From positions 248,001 through 312,000 of the forward strand of contig NZ_QFFY01000004.1 of NCBI RefSeq assembly GCF_003131205.1: 64,000 bases of DNA, given 5' to 3'. The notes beneath the pieces were generated by a model. The model was not told where the DNA came from. It saw only the letters and a program-made list of their open reading frames with translations, and did not search any database. Positions within the stretch are counted from its first letter, which is position 1, and the number at the start of each line of letters is the position of its first letter. The position numbers and the translations under genes were made by a program. Shown here one piece after another: positions 53,478 through 61,015 of the stretch. This stretch comes from Occallatibacter savannae (lineage in GTDB: Bacteria > Acidobacteriota > Terriglobia > Terriglobales > Acidobacteriaceae).

Positions 53478-54905
53478 TTAGTGTTGTTGTGCCGCATCAC
53501 CATTTGTCTTCGGCTTGTCCTTGATCGCCTGCACACTCGACATCAACTGCTTGATGTCCATCCCGCTCAGCGCCTCGAACAACGCCGGAACCTGCGCCGC
53601 GATCTTCGTCATGTCGCCGGTAATCTTGTTCACCCCGGCGGCGCCGTTTTCTCCCGTGGACACGATCGTGATCTTGTCCACCTTTGATAGCGGCTCGCTC
53701 ATCGCACGGACAACATCGGCCATGTTCGTGAGCAGCTTGTCCACAACCGCGGCCTGGTTCCACTCCTGGTAAGCTTCGGCCTTCACGTTCATCGCCTTCG
53801 CTTCCGCCTCTCCCTTCTGGAAGATGATCGAAGCCTCCGCCTCGCCCTGCGTACGGATCGCCGCAGCGCGGCCTTCCGCTTCAGCAGCCAGACGGTTCTT
53901 CTCAGCCATCGCGAGCGTCTCAATCCGCTGACGATTGATCTCCGCTTCTTTCAAAATCGTTGCGATCAACTCCTTTTCGTGACGCGTGATCTCGGCTTCC
54001 TGAACCTTGATCTGGCCTTCTTTCTCCACCTGCTGCACCTTCACCTGCTCAGCGGTCACCTGCTGCTGCATGACGTTGGTCTGGATCTCGTACGCCTTAT
54101 CGGCCTGCGCCTGCTGCTTGCGGCTCTGCTCCGCAAACTGCGCCTTCTTGATGTCGAGATCTCTCTGGGCCTCAGCCTGTTTCGCCTGCGAAGCCGTCTC
54201 CGCAATCACCCGCTCCTGGTCAGCCATCGCCTTTGCAACAGCAGATTCACGCAACGCAGTCGCACGCTTGATCGCCGTATCGCGCTCCGCATCGGCTGTC
54301 GCCATCTCCGCGTCTCTCTTGATGCGCGCCACATCTGGTTTGCCCATGTTGGCGATGTACTCGTTCTTGTCGCGAACCTCCTTGATCGTGAACGAAATCA
54401 CCTCGAGCCCCATCTTGCTCATGTCTTCAGCGCACGTCGCGCGCATCCGCTCGCCCACCATCTCCGGCTCTTTCACAATCTGCTCAACCGTCAACTGGCC
54501 GATGATCCCGCGCAGATGGCCTTCCATCACCAGCCGAATAAGTCCCTCACGTTGCGGAGGAGTCTTCGTCAAGAACTGCTCGGAAGCAGTCAGAATCGAA
54601 ACCTGATCGCTTCGTACCTTGATCTGCGCCACGGCTTCCACCGTCACAGCAACACCTTGCTTCGTGTAGAGATCCTGTTGCGGAGCCACGTCGAAACTCA
54701 TGAGCTCAAGGGAGAGCTCGCGGCAGTTTTGCACCATCGGCAGAATTATGGCCCCGTGGCCTTTCACTACTTTCGTTCCCCCAGCTCCGTAGATAATCAG
54801 AGCCTCGTTTGGGCCCGCCTTCCTGTACATCCTGGCCATGATCCCCATCGCAACAAAAACAGCTAATACGCACAGCCCCACAATTAAGAGAATTTCTGGT
54901 CTCAT
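53478..54905 (-). CDS. Flotillin-like SPFH protein
   Basis: 475 aa. An N-terminal membrane helix (about 5-25) precedes the SPFH domain (KAGPNEALIIYGAGGTKVVKGHG, YTKQGVAVTVEAVAQIKV, GHLRGIIGQLTVEQIVKEPE), read in pieces. A long coiled coil rich in Glu/Ala/Gln (about 200-400), with the flotillin-type repeats, is followed by a C-terminal oligomerisation part. Flotillins organise membrane microdomains and are usually encoded with NfeD proteins, as here. In length and arrangement it is closer to FloT/YqiK than to prohibitin. Confidence 0.93.
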   Translation of the reverse strand: MRPEILLIVGLCVLAVFVAMGIMARMYRKAGPNEALIIYGAGGTKVVKGHGAIILPMVQNCRELSLELMSFDVAPQQDLYTKQGVAVTVEAVAQIKVRSDQVSILTASEQFLTKTPPQREGLIRLVMEGHLRGIIGQLTVEQIVKEPEMVGERMRATCAEDMSKMGLEVISFTIKEVRDKNEYIANMGKPDVARIKRDAEMATADAERDTAIKRATALRESAVAKAMADQERVIAETASQAKQAEAQRDLDIKKAQFAEQSRKQQAQADKAYEIQTNVMQQQVTAEQVKVQQVEKEGQIKVQEAEITRHEKELIATILKEAEINRQRIETLAMAEKNRLAAEAEGRAAAIRTQGEAEASIIFQKGEAEAKAMNVKAEAYQEWNQAAVVDKLLTNMADVVRAMSEPLSKVDKITIVSTGENGAAGVNKITGDMTKIAAQVPALFEALSGMDIKQLMSSVQAIKDKPKTNGDAAQQH

Positions 54906-55005
54906 TCGATCCCTGTCCTTTCAACAGGGGTTGAATTCGGTTGATGGTTGAACTGCAATCCGCAGCAATCGGTTCCTGCCGTCGTGATCTGTCTAACTGA
55001 ACTCC

Positions 55006-55030
55006 CTGATCACTGACCACTGATCACTGT
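55006..55030. repeat. Heptamer tandem repeat (GATCACT/GACCACT), copy 1
   Basis: Three consecutive seven-base units, GATCACT GACCACT GATCACT, preceded by CT. It lies just beside the 3' end of the tiny gene at 55024. The same units occur at 55939-55962. Confidence 0.6.
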
Positions 55031-55134
55031 TTCGCCTTATGCCTGTTCTTCGGAAACAACTTCGCAATCAGCCCCAGCAGAAAGATCCCCACCAGGACGC
55101 TCATCTCCGTAACTAATGCAGCCGAATTGCTCAT
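55024..55134 (-). CDS. Tiny membrane protein between flotillin and NfeD-like genes
   Basis: 36 aa: a hydrophobic helix (ALVTEMSVLVGIFLLGLIAKLF) and a basic tail (PKNRHKAKQ). Its place between two functionally linked genes and its typical small-membrane-protein layout suggest it is real, but the length gives little statistical support. A longer open frame to 55236 exists; the ATG at 55134 after GGGGTG gives the simplest protein. Confidence 0.4.
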   Translation of the reverse strand: MSNSAALVTEMSVLVGIFLLGLIAKLFPKNRHKAKQ

Positions 55135-55194
55135 ACACCCCGGTCCTTCGGCCGGGCACAGCTTGTTGTCAGTTGAGGGTAACCGGGGTTCTAT

Positions 55195-55224
55195 GTCCCT
55201 ACTCCCTTTGTCCCTCAGTCCCTG
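55195..55224. repeat. Degenerate GTCCCT tandem repeat
   Basis: Four copies of a TCCCT core (GTCCCTA, CTCCCTTT, GTCCCTCA, GTCCCTG) spaced by seven or eight bases, at the 3' end of the NfeD-like gene. Related to the AGTCCCT array at 55881. Confidence 0.45.
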
Positions 55225-55841
55225 ATTTCTTCCCACCGCTTCACATACGCAATGCCTCTTTCGTAGCGCAGGACGTATACCTCTTCTTCCTTTCCGATCG
55301 CGGCACCATCCTCTGATCGCGCGATAGCCGAGCGCGTCGCTCCCAGTTGCTCGTACACAATCTCGCCCGTGCCACCGGCCCGAATCGGAGCGGAGACCCG
55401 TCCCACGGCACCGACAACCTCGGTTTCGAAGGACGTAAGTTCGCGTTCATACTTCATCAGAAACTTGTTCATGAACATGAAGATGATCGCCCCGCCCGCA
55501 ACACCGCAGATCGCCGCCAGCACCACCACCACGCCCGCAACAAAACTGCCGTACTTCGTCAGCAGATATCCCGCCGCTCCAAACCAGCAGAGAAAAATCA
55601 TGATTGAGAACGCGTTCCACCACGGCACCTCCGGCCCAGCATTTACTCCCGTACTCCCTGTGCCTCCGGTCGTATGCACCGCGCCCGCGCCATGGGGAAT
55701 GTGTACGTGCCCCGCATGCGGCACATGAACATGCGGAAGATGCACATGCCCCCCAAAGTGCCCCATCCCTCCCAGCAGAGAAACAAAGCTCAACATCAGC
55801 CCCGCCAGAAAGCACACCAGATAAAACGTCTCCCAGTTCAT
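55215..55841 (-). CDS. NfeD-like membrane protein with a histidine-rich segment
   Basis: 208 aa. It has an N-terminal helix (about 5-24), then a segment with ten histidines between residues 28 and 56, two further helices (about 78-98 and 103-125), and a C-terminal OB-fold-like domain (SFETEVVGAVGRVSAPIRAGGTGEIVYEQLG). NfeD proteins partner flotillins; this one lacks the ClpP-like protease part, as in short NfeD1b/YuaF forms. The His-rich part could bind metal and is not usual for the family. The ATG at 55841 follows GGGGGCAAGG. Confidence 0.8.
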   Translation of the reverse strand: MNWETFYLVCFLAGLMLSFVSLLGGMGHFGGHVHLPHVHVPHAGHVHIPHGAGAVHTTGGTGSTGVNAGPEVPWWNAFSIMIFLCWFGAAGYLLTKYGSFVAGVVVVLAAICGVAGGAIIFMFMNKFLMKYERELTSFETEVVGAVGRVSAPIRAGGTGEIVYEQLGATRSAIARSEDGAAIGKEEEVYVLRYERGIAYVKRWEEIRD

Positions 55842-55880
55842 ACGCCTTGCCCCCAAGTTCACTGCCGTTGACGTCGTCTG

Positions 55881-55931
55881 AGTCCCAAGTCCCTGGTCTT
55901 TCTCTTCCCTAGTCCCTAGTCCCTAGTGCCC
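55881..55931. repeat. Heptamer tandem repeat (AGTCCCT)
   Basis: Units AGTCCCA, AGTCCCT, GGTCTTT, a 9 base interruption, then AGTCCCT, AGTCCCT, AGTGCCC. CCCTAGT occurs three times without interruption at 55907-55927. It lies in the 115 base gap between the XRE regulator and the NfeD-like gene. Confidence 0.65.
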
Positions 55932-55938
55932 GTCTTTT

Positions 55939-55962
55939 CTGACCACTGACCACTGATCACTG
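55939..55962. repeat. Heptamer tandem repeat (GACCACT/GATCACT), copy 2
   Basis: Units GACCACT GACCACT GATCACT preceded by CT and followed by GTTTTTT. It partly overlaps the 3' end of the XRE regulator gene. Nearly the same as the array at 55006. Confidence 0.6.
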
Positions 55963-56424
55963 TTTTTTCAGCACTTCCATCAGCCTCGGCGCCAGCCCCG
56001 GCGTCTTCAGAATCCCCTCCAGCAGCAGCAGGCATTCCCGCGATTGCTCGTGCTGCGCCAGCGTCAGCAGCGCGCTCTTCAGCTCCGGATCGCGCCTGAA
56101 CCGCTCCGCCCCCGACACAAGCCACAGATCGAGCTTGTCCTCAAGGTTCCGCACCTCGCTCAGCAGCTCCGGGTGGTAGCCCTCCGGATCGTCCACGAGA
56201 TACCCCGGATGCACCTTGAAGAACTGCGCCAGCGTCTGCCGCGTGGTGTTGGTCAGGTGCGGCCTTGCCCCGCTCTCAATCTGCGACAGGTAGCTCTGGC
56301 TGATCTTCGACCCCGTCTCCGACTCAATCGCCCTCGTCAGCTCCAATTGGTTCATCGCGCGGTTAAGGCCCCGTAAACTGCCCTCCACCTCCCGCAGATA
56401 CCTGATCTTTTCGCCCAGCCTCAT
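55957..56424 (-). CDS. XRE-family helix-turn-helix regulator
   Basis: 155 aa. The DNA-binding part (about residues 20-65) has the Cro/CI-type helix-turn-helix with ISQSYLSQIESGARPHLTNTTRQTLAQFF, given here in two overlapping pieces: ISQSYLSQIESG and TRQTLAQFF. The C-terminal half is helical with no ligand domain recognised. It is the first gene of the NfeD/flotillin/PspA strand and probably controls it. AT-rich repeats 50-80 bases upstream could be its operator. The ATG at 56424 follows GGGAACAGG. Confidence 0.87.
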   Translation of the reverse strand: MRLGEKIRYLREVEGSLRGLNRAMNQLELTRAIESETGSKISQSYLSQIESGARPHLTNTTRQTLAQFFKVHPGYLVDDPEGYHPELLSEVRNLEDKLDLWLVSGAERFRRDPELKSALLTLAQHEQSRECLLLLEGILKTPGLAPRLMEVLKKQ

Positions 56425-57007
56425 CCTGTTCCCGTCAGCGACTGGCTTCGGTGCGACGTAGAAGCCAATTGCAAATCGCAATAACAATATCGCAATTTGT
56501 AATAGACGTCAAGCGAAATCGGAACCCTTTCGTATGTCCCGCACCATCAGCGGATTAGCCTTCGGAGGCTCTCACCCCACGGCGCCGGGAGCGCTTGTCA
56601 AGCTCCGCCGTTCGTAGAAGCGACCGTAAGTCACAGAATTCACAGGGAAAAGAAGCCGGCTCCAGAATTGCAGTCTATTAACCCGCTCCGGCGCATACTG
56701 GTCAATATGCAGGACGTCCTACCAATCCGCCGGCACAAGGCTGCCCGCTCAGCCGCGTCTGCCCGGCTTCCCCGTCGTCCCCAGGATCGGTCTGGATCTA
56801 TCTCCCGTTCTTCGAGGATCTTGGAAGGTGCGATCCAGCGCTCATCCCGAAGATCCTCCGCGAAGTACTGTGCGATCAGGAACTTGCCAGAAAGACCCAC
56901 CAAAACTATTTCCCCGACATGGGGTGGGGTTAGAGAACTGAGAATTGCACCGTGCCAGAAGCTGTCCCGGCCCAACCAGCTTCCGACCCATGCCGTAATC
57001 TTTTCCC
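56425..57007. other. 583 base intergenic region between divergent XRE regulator and mutY genes
   Basis: The first 100 bases are AT-rich and hold a candidate operator (56468-56503). The rest, about 56690-56940, has open frames on both strands (for example a 111-codon frame at 56640-56975 on the minus strand), but no recognisable protein, ribosome site or coding character. It may be a decayed gene or simply spacer. Confidence 0.5.
56468..56503. promoter_or_regulatory. Candidate operator upstream of the XRE regulator
   Basis: ATCGCAA occurs at 56475-56481 and 56489-56495 (14 bases apart), flanked by the near-perfect inverted pair ATTGCAAAT (56468-56476) and ATTTGTAAT (56495-56503). It is 45-80 bases before the regulator start in a GC-rich genome, as expected for an autoregulated XRE promoter. 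Confidence 0.4.
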
Positions 57008-58090
57008 ATGCCCCGTCGGCGCCTCCACAGTCCGGAGACGATCGCCCGCATGCGATCCGAACTCCTCACCTGGTATCACCGCAGCCGCCGCGACCTCCCC
57101 TGGCGTCATACCAGCGACCCCTACGCCATCTGGGTCTCTGAAATCATGCTTCAGCAGACACGCGTCGCGGTGGTCATCGATCGCTACACCGCGTTCCTGC
57201 AAAGCTTCCCCACCATTCAGTCCCTCGCCGAGGCAGGCGAGCAGGACGTCCTCGCGCTCTGGAGCGGTCTCGGCTACTACCGCCGCGCGCGCATGCTCCA
57301 CAAAGCCGCCAAGGCAATCGTCTCCGACTACAACGGACAGATGCCGACCACCGCCGCCCGCCTCCGCGAGCTCCCCGGCATCGGCTCCTACACCGCCGCT
57401 GCCATCGCCAGCATCGCCCACAGCGAGCCCGTTGCTGTCGTCGACGGAAACGTTGAGCGCGTACTCAGCCGCATCCAGGGCTGGCACTCCCACGACACCG
57501 TGTCTGAAGCCGCCGTCCGCCGCAAAGTAGATGACTTCGCCCAGGCACTGGTCGACCCCCGGCACCCCGGCGACTACAACCAGGCCATCATGGAACTCGG
57601 CGCCACAGTCTGCACGCCTCGCAACCCGCAATGCCTCGTCTGCCCCTGGGCATCAGAGTGTCGCACGCTCGGCGAACATCGCACCCCGAAACGCGCCGCA
57701 ATGAAGACCGGCGAGATTGTCTATGCTCTCGTCCTCCGCGAATCGTCTTCTGGAACGGAGATTGTTCTTGAACAACGTGCCGCAACAAACTCAGTCATGC
57801 CCGGCCTCTGGGAACTGCCGGTTCTCAAGCCTGCTCAAAAGCCCGAACATGAACCGATGCTGACCGTTCGCCACGCGATCATGCAGGTCAACTACACAGT
57901 GCATGTCCACGCGCTCGACGCCCAAGATCTGCCCGAGCCGTCTCTCGAGCGCCGCTGGATGAGCGCCGAACAAGCCTCGTCGATCGCGCTCACCGGTCTC
58001 GCGCGCAAGATTCTCACCAAGGCTGGATTGATCCGCACCAGCCGCAACGCTGCAGTCATTGCTCCATCGCCAGTGCTCGAAGTACTCTGA
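57008..58090 (+). CDS. mutY: A/G-specific adenine glycosylase MutY
   Basis: 360 aa base-excision repair enzyme that removes adenine opposite 8-oxoguanine. It has the helix-hairpin-helix (LRELPGIGSYTAAAI), the catalytic Glu E45 (SEIMLQQTRV), the catalytic Asp D146 (VVDGNVERV), and the [4Fe-4S] ligands C202, C209, C212 and C218 in the C-x6-C-x2-C-x5-C spacing. The C-terminal part (about 235-345) is the NUDIX-like 8-oxoG recognition domain. The length is normal. The M28 peptidase gene follows after 19 bases. Confidence 0.95.
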   Translation: MPRRRLHSPETIARMRSELLTWYHRSRRDLPWRHTSDPYAIWVSEIMLQQTRVAVVIDRYTAFLQSFPTIQSLAEAGEQDVLALWSGLGYYRRARMLHKAAKAIVSDYNGQMPTTAARLRELPGIGSYTAAAIASIAHSEPVAVVDGNVERVLSRIQGWHSHDTVSEAAVRRKVDDFAQALVDPRHPGDYNQAIMELGATVCTPRNPQCLVCPWASECRTLGEHRTPKRAAMKTGEIVYALVLRESSSGTEIVLEQRAATNSVMPGLWELPVLKPAQKPEHEPMLTVRHAIMQVNYTVHVHALDAQDLPEPSLERRWMSAEQASSIALTGLARKILTKAGLIRTSRNAAVIAPSPVLEVL

Positions 58091-58109
58091 GCTTTCTCAC
58101 GGAGACTCC

Positions 58110-59834
58110 ATGATCGATTCGAAAGCCGCCTTTTGCCTTCTTGCCGCCACGCTCGCCGCGCCATGCGTAGTCATCGCACAAACCTCTCCAGCACACAACA
58201 ACAAGATTCCTCAGGTTGCCGGATTGCCGGCCTCTGCTCGTGCCGCTGCAGCGTCCATCGACGCGGAGAAGATCCGCGCTCACGTCCGTTTCCTGTCTCT
58301 GGATCTGCTTGAAGGTCGCGGCCCCGGCACACGCGGTGACAAGCTCGCCGCCGAATACATCGCCACGCAATTCGCCCTGGAAGGCCTGCAGCCTGCGGGC
58401 GAAAACAACAGCTACTTCCAGCAGGTTCCGCTGATCGCGGTCCACACCATTGAAGACAAGACGAAGTTCTCCTTCGTTCCTGCCGCAGGGCAGCCGGTCG
58501 ACCTCGCCTACGGTTCGCAAATCGTCTCCAAAGATCAGACCGGCCAGTCTAGTGCCGATCTCGATGCGCCGCTGGTCTTTGCCGGCTATGGCATCAGCGC
58601 GCCAGAGTACAAGTGGAACGACTACGCTGGATCCGACGGCAAAGACATCGACCTCCACGGCAAGATCGCCGTCGTCATCGTCAACGAGCCACCCTCCGAC
58701 GACGAGAAGTTCTTCGACGGCAAAGCGCTCACTTACTACGGCCGCTGGACCTATAAATACGAAGAGGCCGCACGGCGCGGAGCCGCCGGCGTTCTCATCA
58801 TTCATCGCACCGATCTCGCCAGTTATGGTTGGCAGGTCGTGCAGAACTCGCAGGCCATCGAAAAGAGCTATCTCGCCGGCGACCCACTCAACACTCTTCG
58901 CGCCGCAGCATGGATCCAGCACGATGTGGCTCAGCATCTCTTCCAGCTCGCGGGCCTCGGCGATCTCGACCAGGCAATCGACCGCGCCGGCAAGCCCGGC
59001 TTCCATCCGCAGGAACTCAACGTCCGCCTCAAAGCTCACGTTGAAAGCCGCGTCCGCCATTACAACTCAACCAACGTCGTCGCTCGCGTGGCAGGCGCCT
59101 CGGCAGGTCCTGAGAATGCGGTCCTCTACACCGCGCATTACGATCACCTCGGCGTCGATCCGGATGCCAAAGGCGATGGCATCTACAACGGCGCCGCCGA
59201 CAACGGAACAGGCTGCGGCATCCTGCTCGAGATGGCCCGAGCCTACGCCCAGGCCACCACGCGGCCGCCGCATCCCGTCTACTTCGCGGCCGTCACAGCA
59301 GAAGAACAAGGCCTTCTCGGTTCGCAATACCTCGGCGAACATCCACCGGTGCCCGCGCGTAGCATCACGCTCGACCTCAATTTCGACATGCTGCTGCCGA
59401 TTGGAGTTCCTCGCTCGGTTACGCTGGGCGGCGCTGAACGAATGGACTTCTGGCCAACCGTGCAAACCGTCGCGAAAGACTTCGACCTGGCGATCCAGCC
59501 GGACTCGCAGCCCTCCGCCGGCCACTACTACCGCTCCGATCATTTCTCGCTGGCCCGCGTCGGCATCCCTGCGTTCTCCATCGATCCGGGTGTTCTCTTC
59601 GAAGGCCATGACGAAGCGTGGGGCAAAGCTCAGTTTGAGGATTATGTGGCGCACCACTATCACCAGCCGTCCGACGAGTTTCAGGAGAGCTGGAATTTCA
59701 GCGGCAACGCAAAGCTTGCTCGCTTCGGCTTCGTTCTCGGCTGGCTTGCGAGCGCGCAGCCGCACTCCGTTGAATGGCACAAAGGCGACGAGTTCGAAGC
59801 GCCTCGGAAGAAAAGCGAGGCCGCGAGCAAGTAA
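58110..59834 (+). CDS. Exported M28-family zinc metallopeptidase with PA domain
   Basis: 574 aa with a signal peptide (about 1-24). A protease-associated domain (LVFAGYGISAPEYKWNDY, DLHGKIAVVIVNEPP) is inserted before the catalytic core. Zinc ligands are seen in TAHYDHLG (His), GAADNGTG (Asp), VTAEEQGLLGSQY (catalytic Glu and ligand Glu), NFDMLLPIG (Asp) and the late GHYYRSDHFSLA (His). Family members are aminopeptidases or glutamate carboxypeptidase-like. GGAG lies 6 bases before the ATG at 58110; a longer frame from 58059 overlaps mutY. Confidence 0.92.
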   Translation: MIDSKAAFCLLAATLAAPCVVIAQTSPAHNNKIPQVAGLPASARAAAASIDAEKIRAHVRFLSLDLLEGRGPGTRGDKLAAEYIATQFALEGLQPAGENNSYFQQVPLIAVHTIEDKTKFSFVPAAGQPVDLAYGSQIVSKDQTGQSSADLDAPLVFAGYGISAPEYKWNDYAGSDGKDIDLHGKIAVVIVNEPPSDDEKFFDGKALTYYGRWTYKYEEAARRGAAGVLIIHRTDLASYGWQVVQNSQAIEKSYLAGDPLNTLRAAAWIQHDVAQHLFQLAGLGDLDQAIDRAGKPGFHPQELNVRLKAHVESRVRHYNSTNVVARVAGASAGPENAVLYTAHYDHLGVDPDAKGDGIYNGAADNGTGCGILLEMARAYAQATTRPPHPVYFAAVTAEEQGLLGSQYLGEHPPVPARSITLDLNFDMLLPIGVPRSVTLGGAERMDFWPTVQTVAKDFDLAIQPDSQPSAGHYYRSDHFSLARVGIPAFSIDPGVLFEGHDEAWGKAQFEDYVAHHYHQPSDEFQESWNFSGNAKLARFGFVLGWLASAQPHSVEWHKGDEFEAPRKKSEAASK

Positions 59835-59847
59835 GAGAAGTTCTGCG

Positions 59848-59894
59848 AAAAAAAGAGGGCGGCGCACAGATCGCGTGCCGGCCTTCTTCTTTTC
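59848..59894. terminator. Possible bidirectional terminator between M28 peptidase and cydB
   Basis: An A-rich run (59848-59854) is followed by an imperfect GC-rich stem (GGGCGGCGCAC with GCGTGCCGGCC) and a T/C-rich run (59883-59894). It lies in the 63 base gap between convergent genes. Pairing is imperfect. Confidence 0.4.
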
Positions 59895-59897
59895 GGC

Positions 59898-60941
59898 TCA
59901 GTGCGCCGCGCCGTCCGCGTCCGCTTTGCCCTTGAATCGGCTGTACACAAATACAACGTAGGCTACGGCAAGGAGCATGCCAAATGACCACCACGCAAGA
60001 CCCACGGACAATGTGTGCGGACCCGAGATGGCGCGCGTCAACGTGATGTCGCGATCCGCGCCCGTTGTGGAAGGCAGCAGTGTTGGATAAACGCCCCAGC
60101 ACGCGCCTGCCAGCATAAAGAAGAGGTATGCACTCGATGAAAGAAATGCCTTGATGCTCTGCCTGTTGCGGTTGAACCACCAGATGCTCGCGAGCGAAGC
60201 GAGCACTCCGGCAGGGACAACAAACGTGAAGGGATAGCGATAGTAATTGTTGAGACTCTCCGGCCGCACCGCGATCGTGCCGATCAGGCTCACGACGGTC
60301 AGAAGGAACAACGCAAGCAGGAGAGGATTAACGAGCTGCGCGGCTCGCTGTTCCAACTGGCCGCTGACTTTGATGGTGAGCCACAGCGCGCCGTGAAGAG
60401 TGAGCGCAACGAGAGCGACGAGGCCGCCGATAACGGTGTACCAGTCGAGAATGCCGGGATGAACGCCAGGTTTGAAGTTGGTCCAGAGCGGCAGGAAGAA
60501 GTAGCCATCTGCTCCGAGCGGTACTCCGCGGAGTACGTTGGCAAGAGCGGCGCCGTAGAAGACAGCGAGGAGAGCGCTGGCTAATCCGAAGACGCCGTCG
60601 AGAAGAGAAAGCCAGACACCGACATCGATGTGGTTGCGAAGTTCGAGTGTGACGCCGCGCAGTACCAGCAGCCACAGCACGATCATCAGCGGCAGATAGA
60701 AGCCGGAGAAAGCCGAGGCATACAGCAACGGAAACGCGAAGTAGAGCGTGCCGCCGCCTGCAAGCAGCCACACCTCATTGCCGTCCCATACCGGTCCGAT
60801 GGAGCGGAGACTGGCGCGGCGCTCGCTTTCAGTTCGCGGAAGAAACAGGTGCAGAATGCCAACACCCAGGTCGAATCCGTCGAGGACTACATAGCCGACG
60901 ATCATTACAGCGACAAGCCAGAACCAGATGAATCCCATCAT
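59898..60941 (-). CDS. cydB: Cytochrome bd oxidase subunit II
   Basis: 347 aa membrane subunit with about eight helices. The N-terminus has the CydB signature WFWLVAVMIVGYVVLDGFDLGVG and GPVWDGNEVWLLAGGGTLYFAFP. It supports the heme-bearing subunit I in quinol-dependent O2 reduction. It is downstream of cydA with a 74 base gap that carries an AGTTCAT heptamer repeat. No cydX-like small gene was identified after it. Confidence 0.95.
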   Translation of the reverse strand: MMGFIWFWLVAVMIVGYVVLDGFDLGVGILHLFLPRTESERRASLRSIGPVWDGNEVWLLAGGGTLYFAFPLLYASAFSGFYLPLMIVLWLLVLRGVTLELRNHIDVGVWLSLLDGVFGLASALLAVFYGAALANVLRGVPLGADGYFFLPLWTNFKPGVHPGILDWYTVIGGLVALVALTLHGALWLTIKVSGQLEQRAAQLVNPLLLALFLLTVVSLIGTIAVRPESLNNYYRYPFTFVVPAGVLASLASIWWFNRNRQSIKAFLSSSAYLFFMLAGACWGVYPTLLPSTTGADRDITLTRAISGPHTLSVGLAWWSFGMLLAVAYVVFVYSRFKGKADADGAAH

Positions 60942-60960
60942 GATGAAGCCTCAGATAAAC

Positions 60961-60981
60961 AGTTCATAGTTCATAGTTCAC
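60961..60981. repeat. Heptamer tandem repeat (AGTTCAT) between cydA and cydB
   Basis: AGTTCAT AGTTCAT AGTTCAC at 60961-60981, followed by AGTCC. It fills part of the cydA-cydB spacer. Confidence 0.65.
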
Positions 60982-61015
60982 AGTCCAGCGTTGCCTCGGA
61001 GTCGGAAACGATTCT

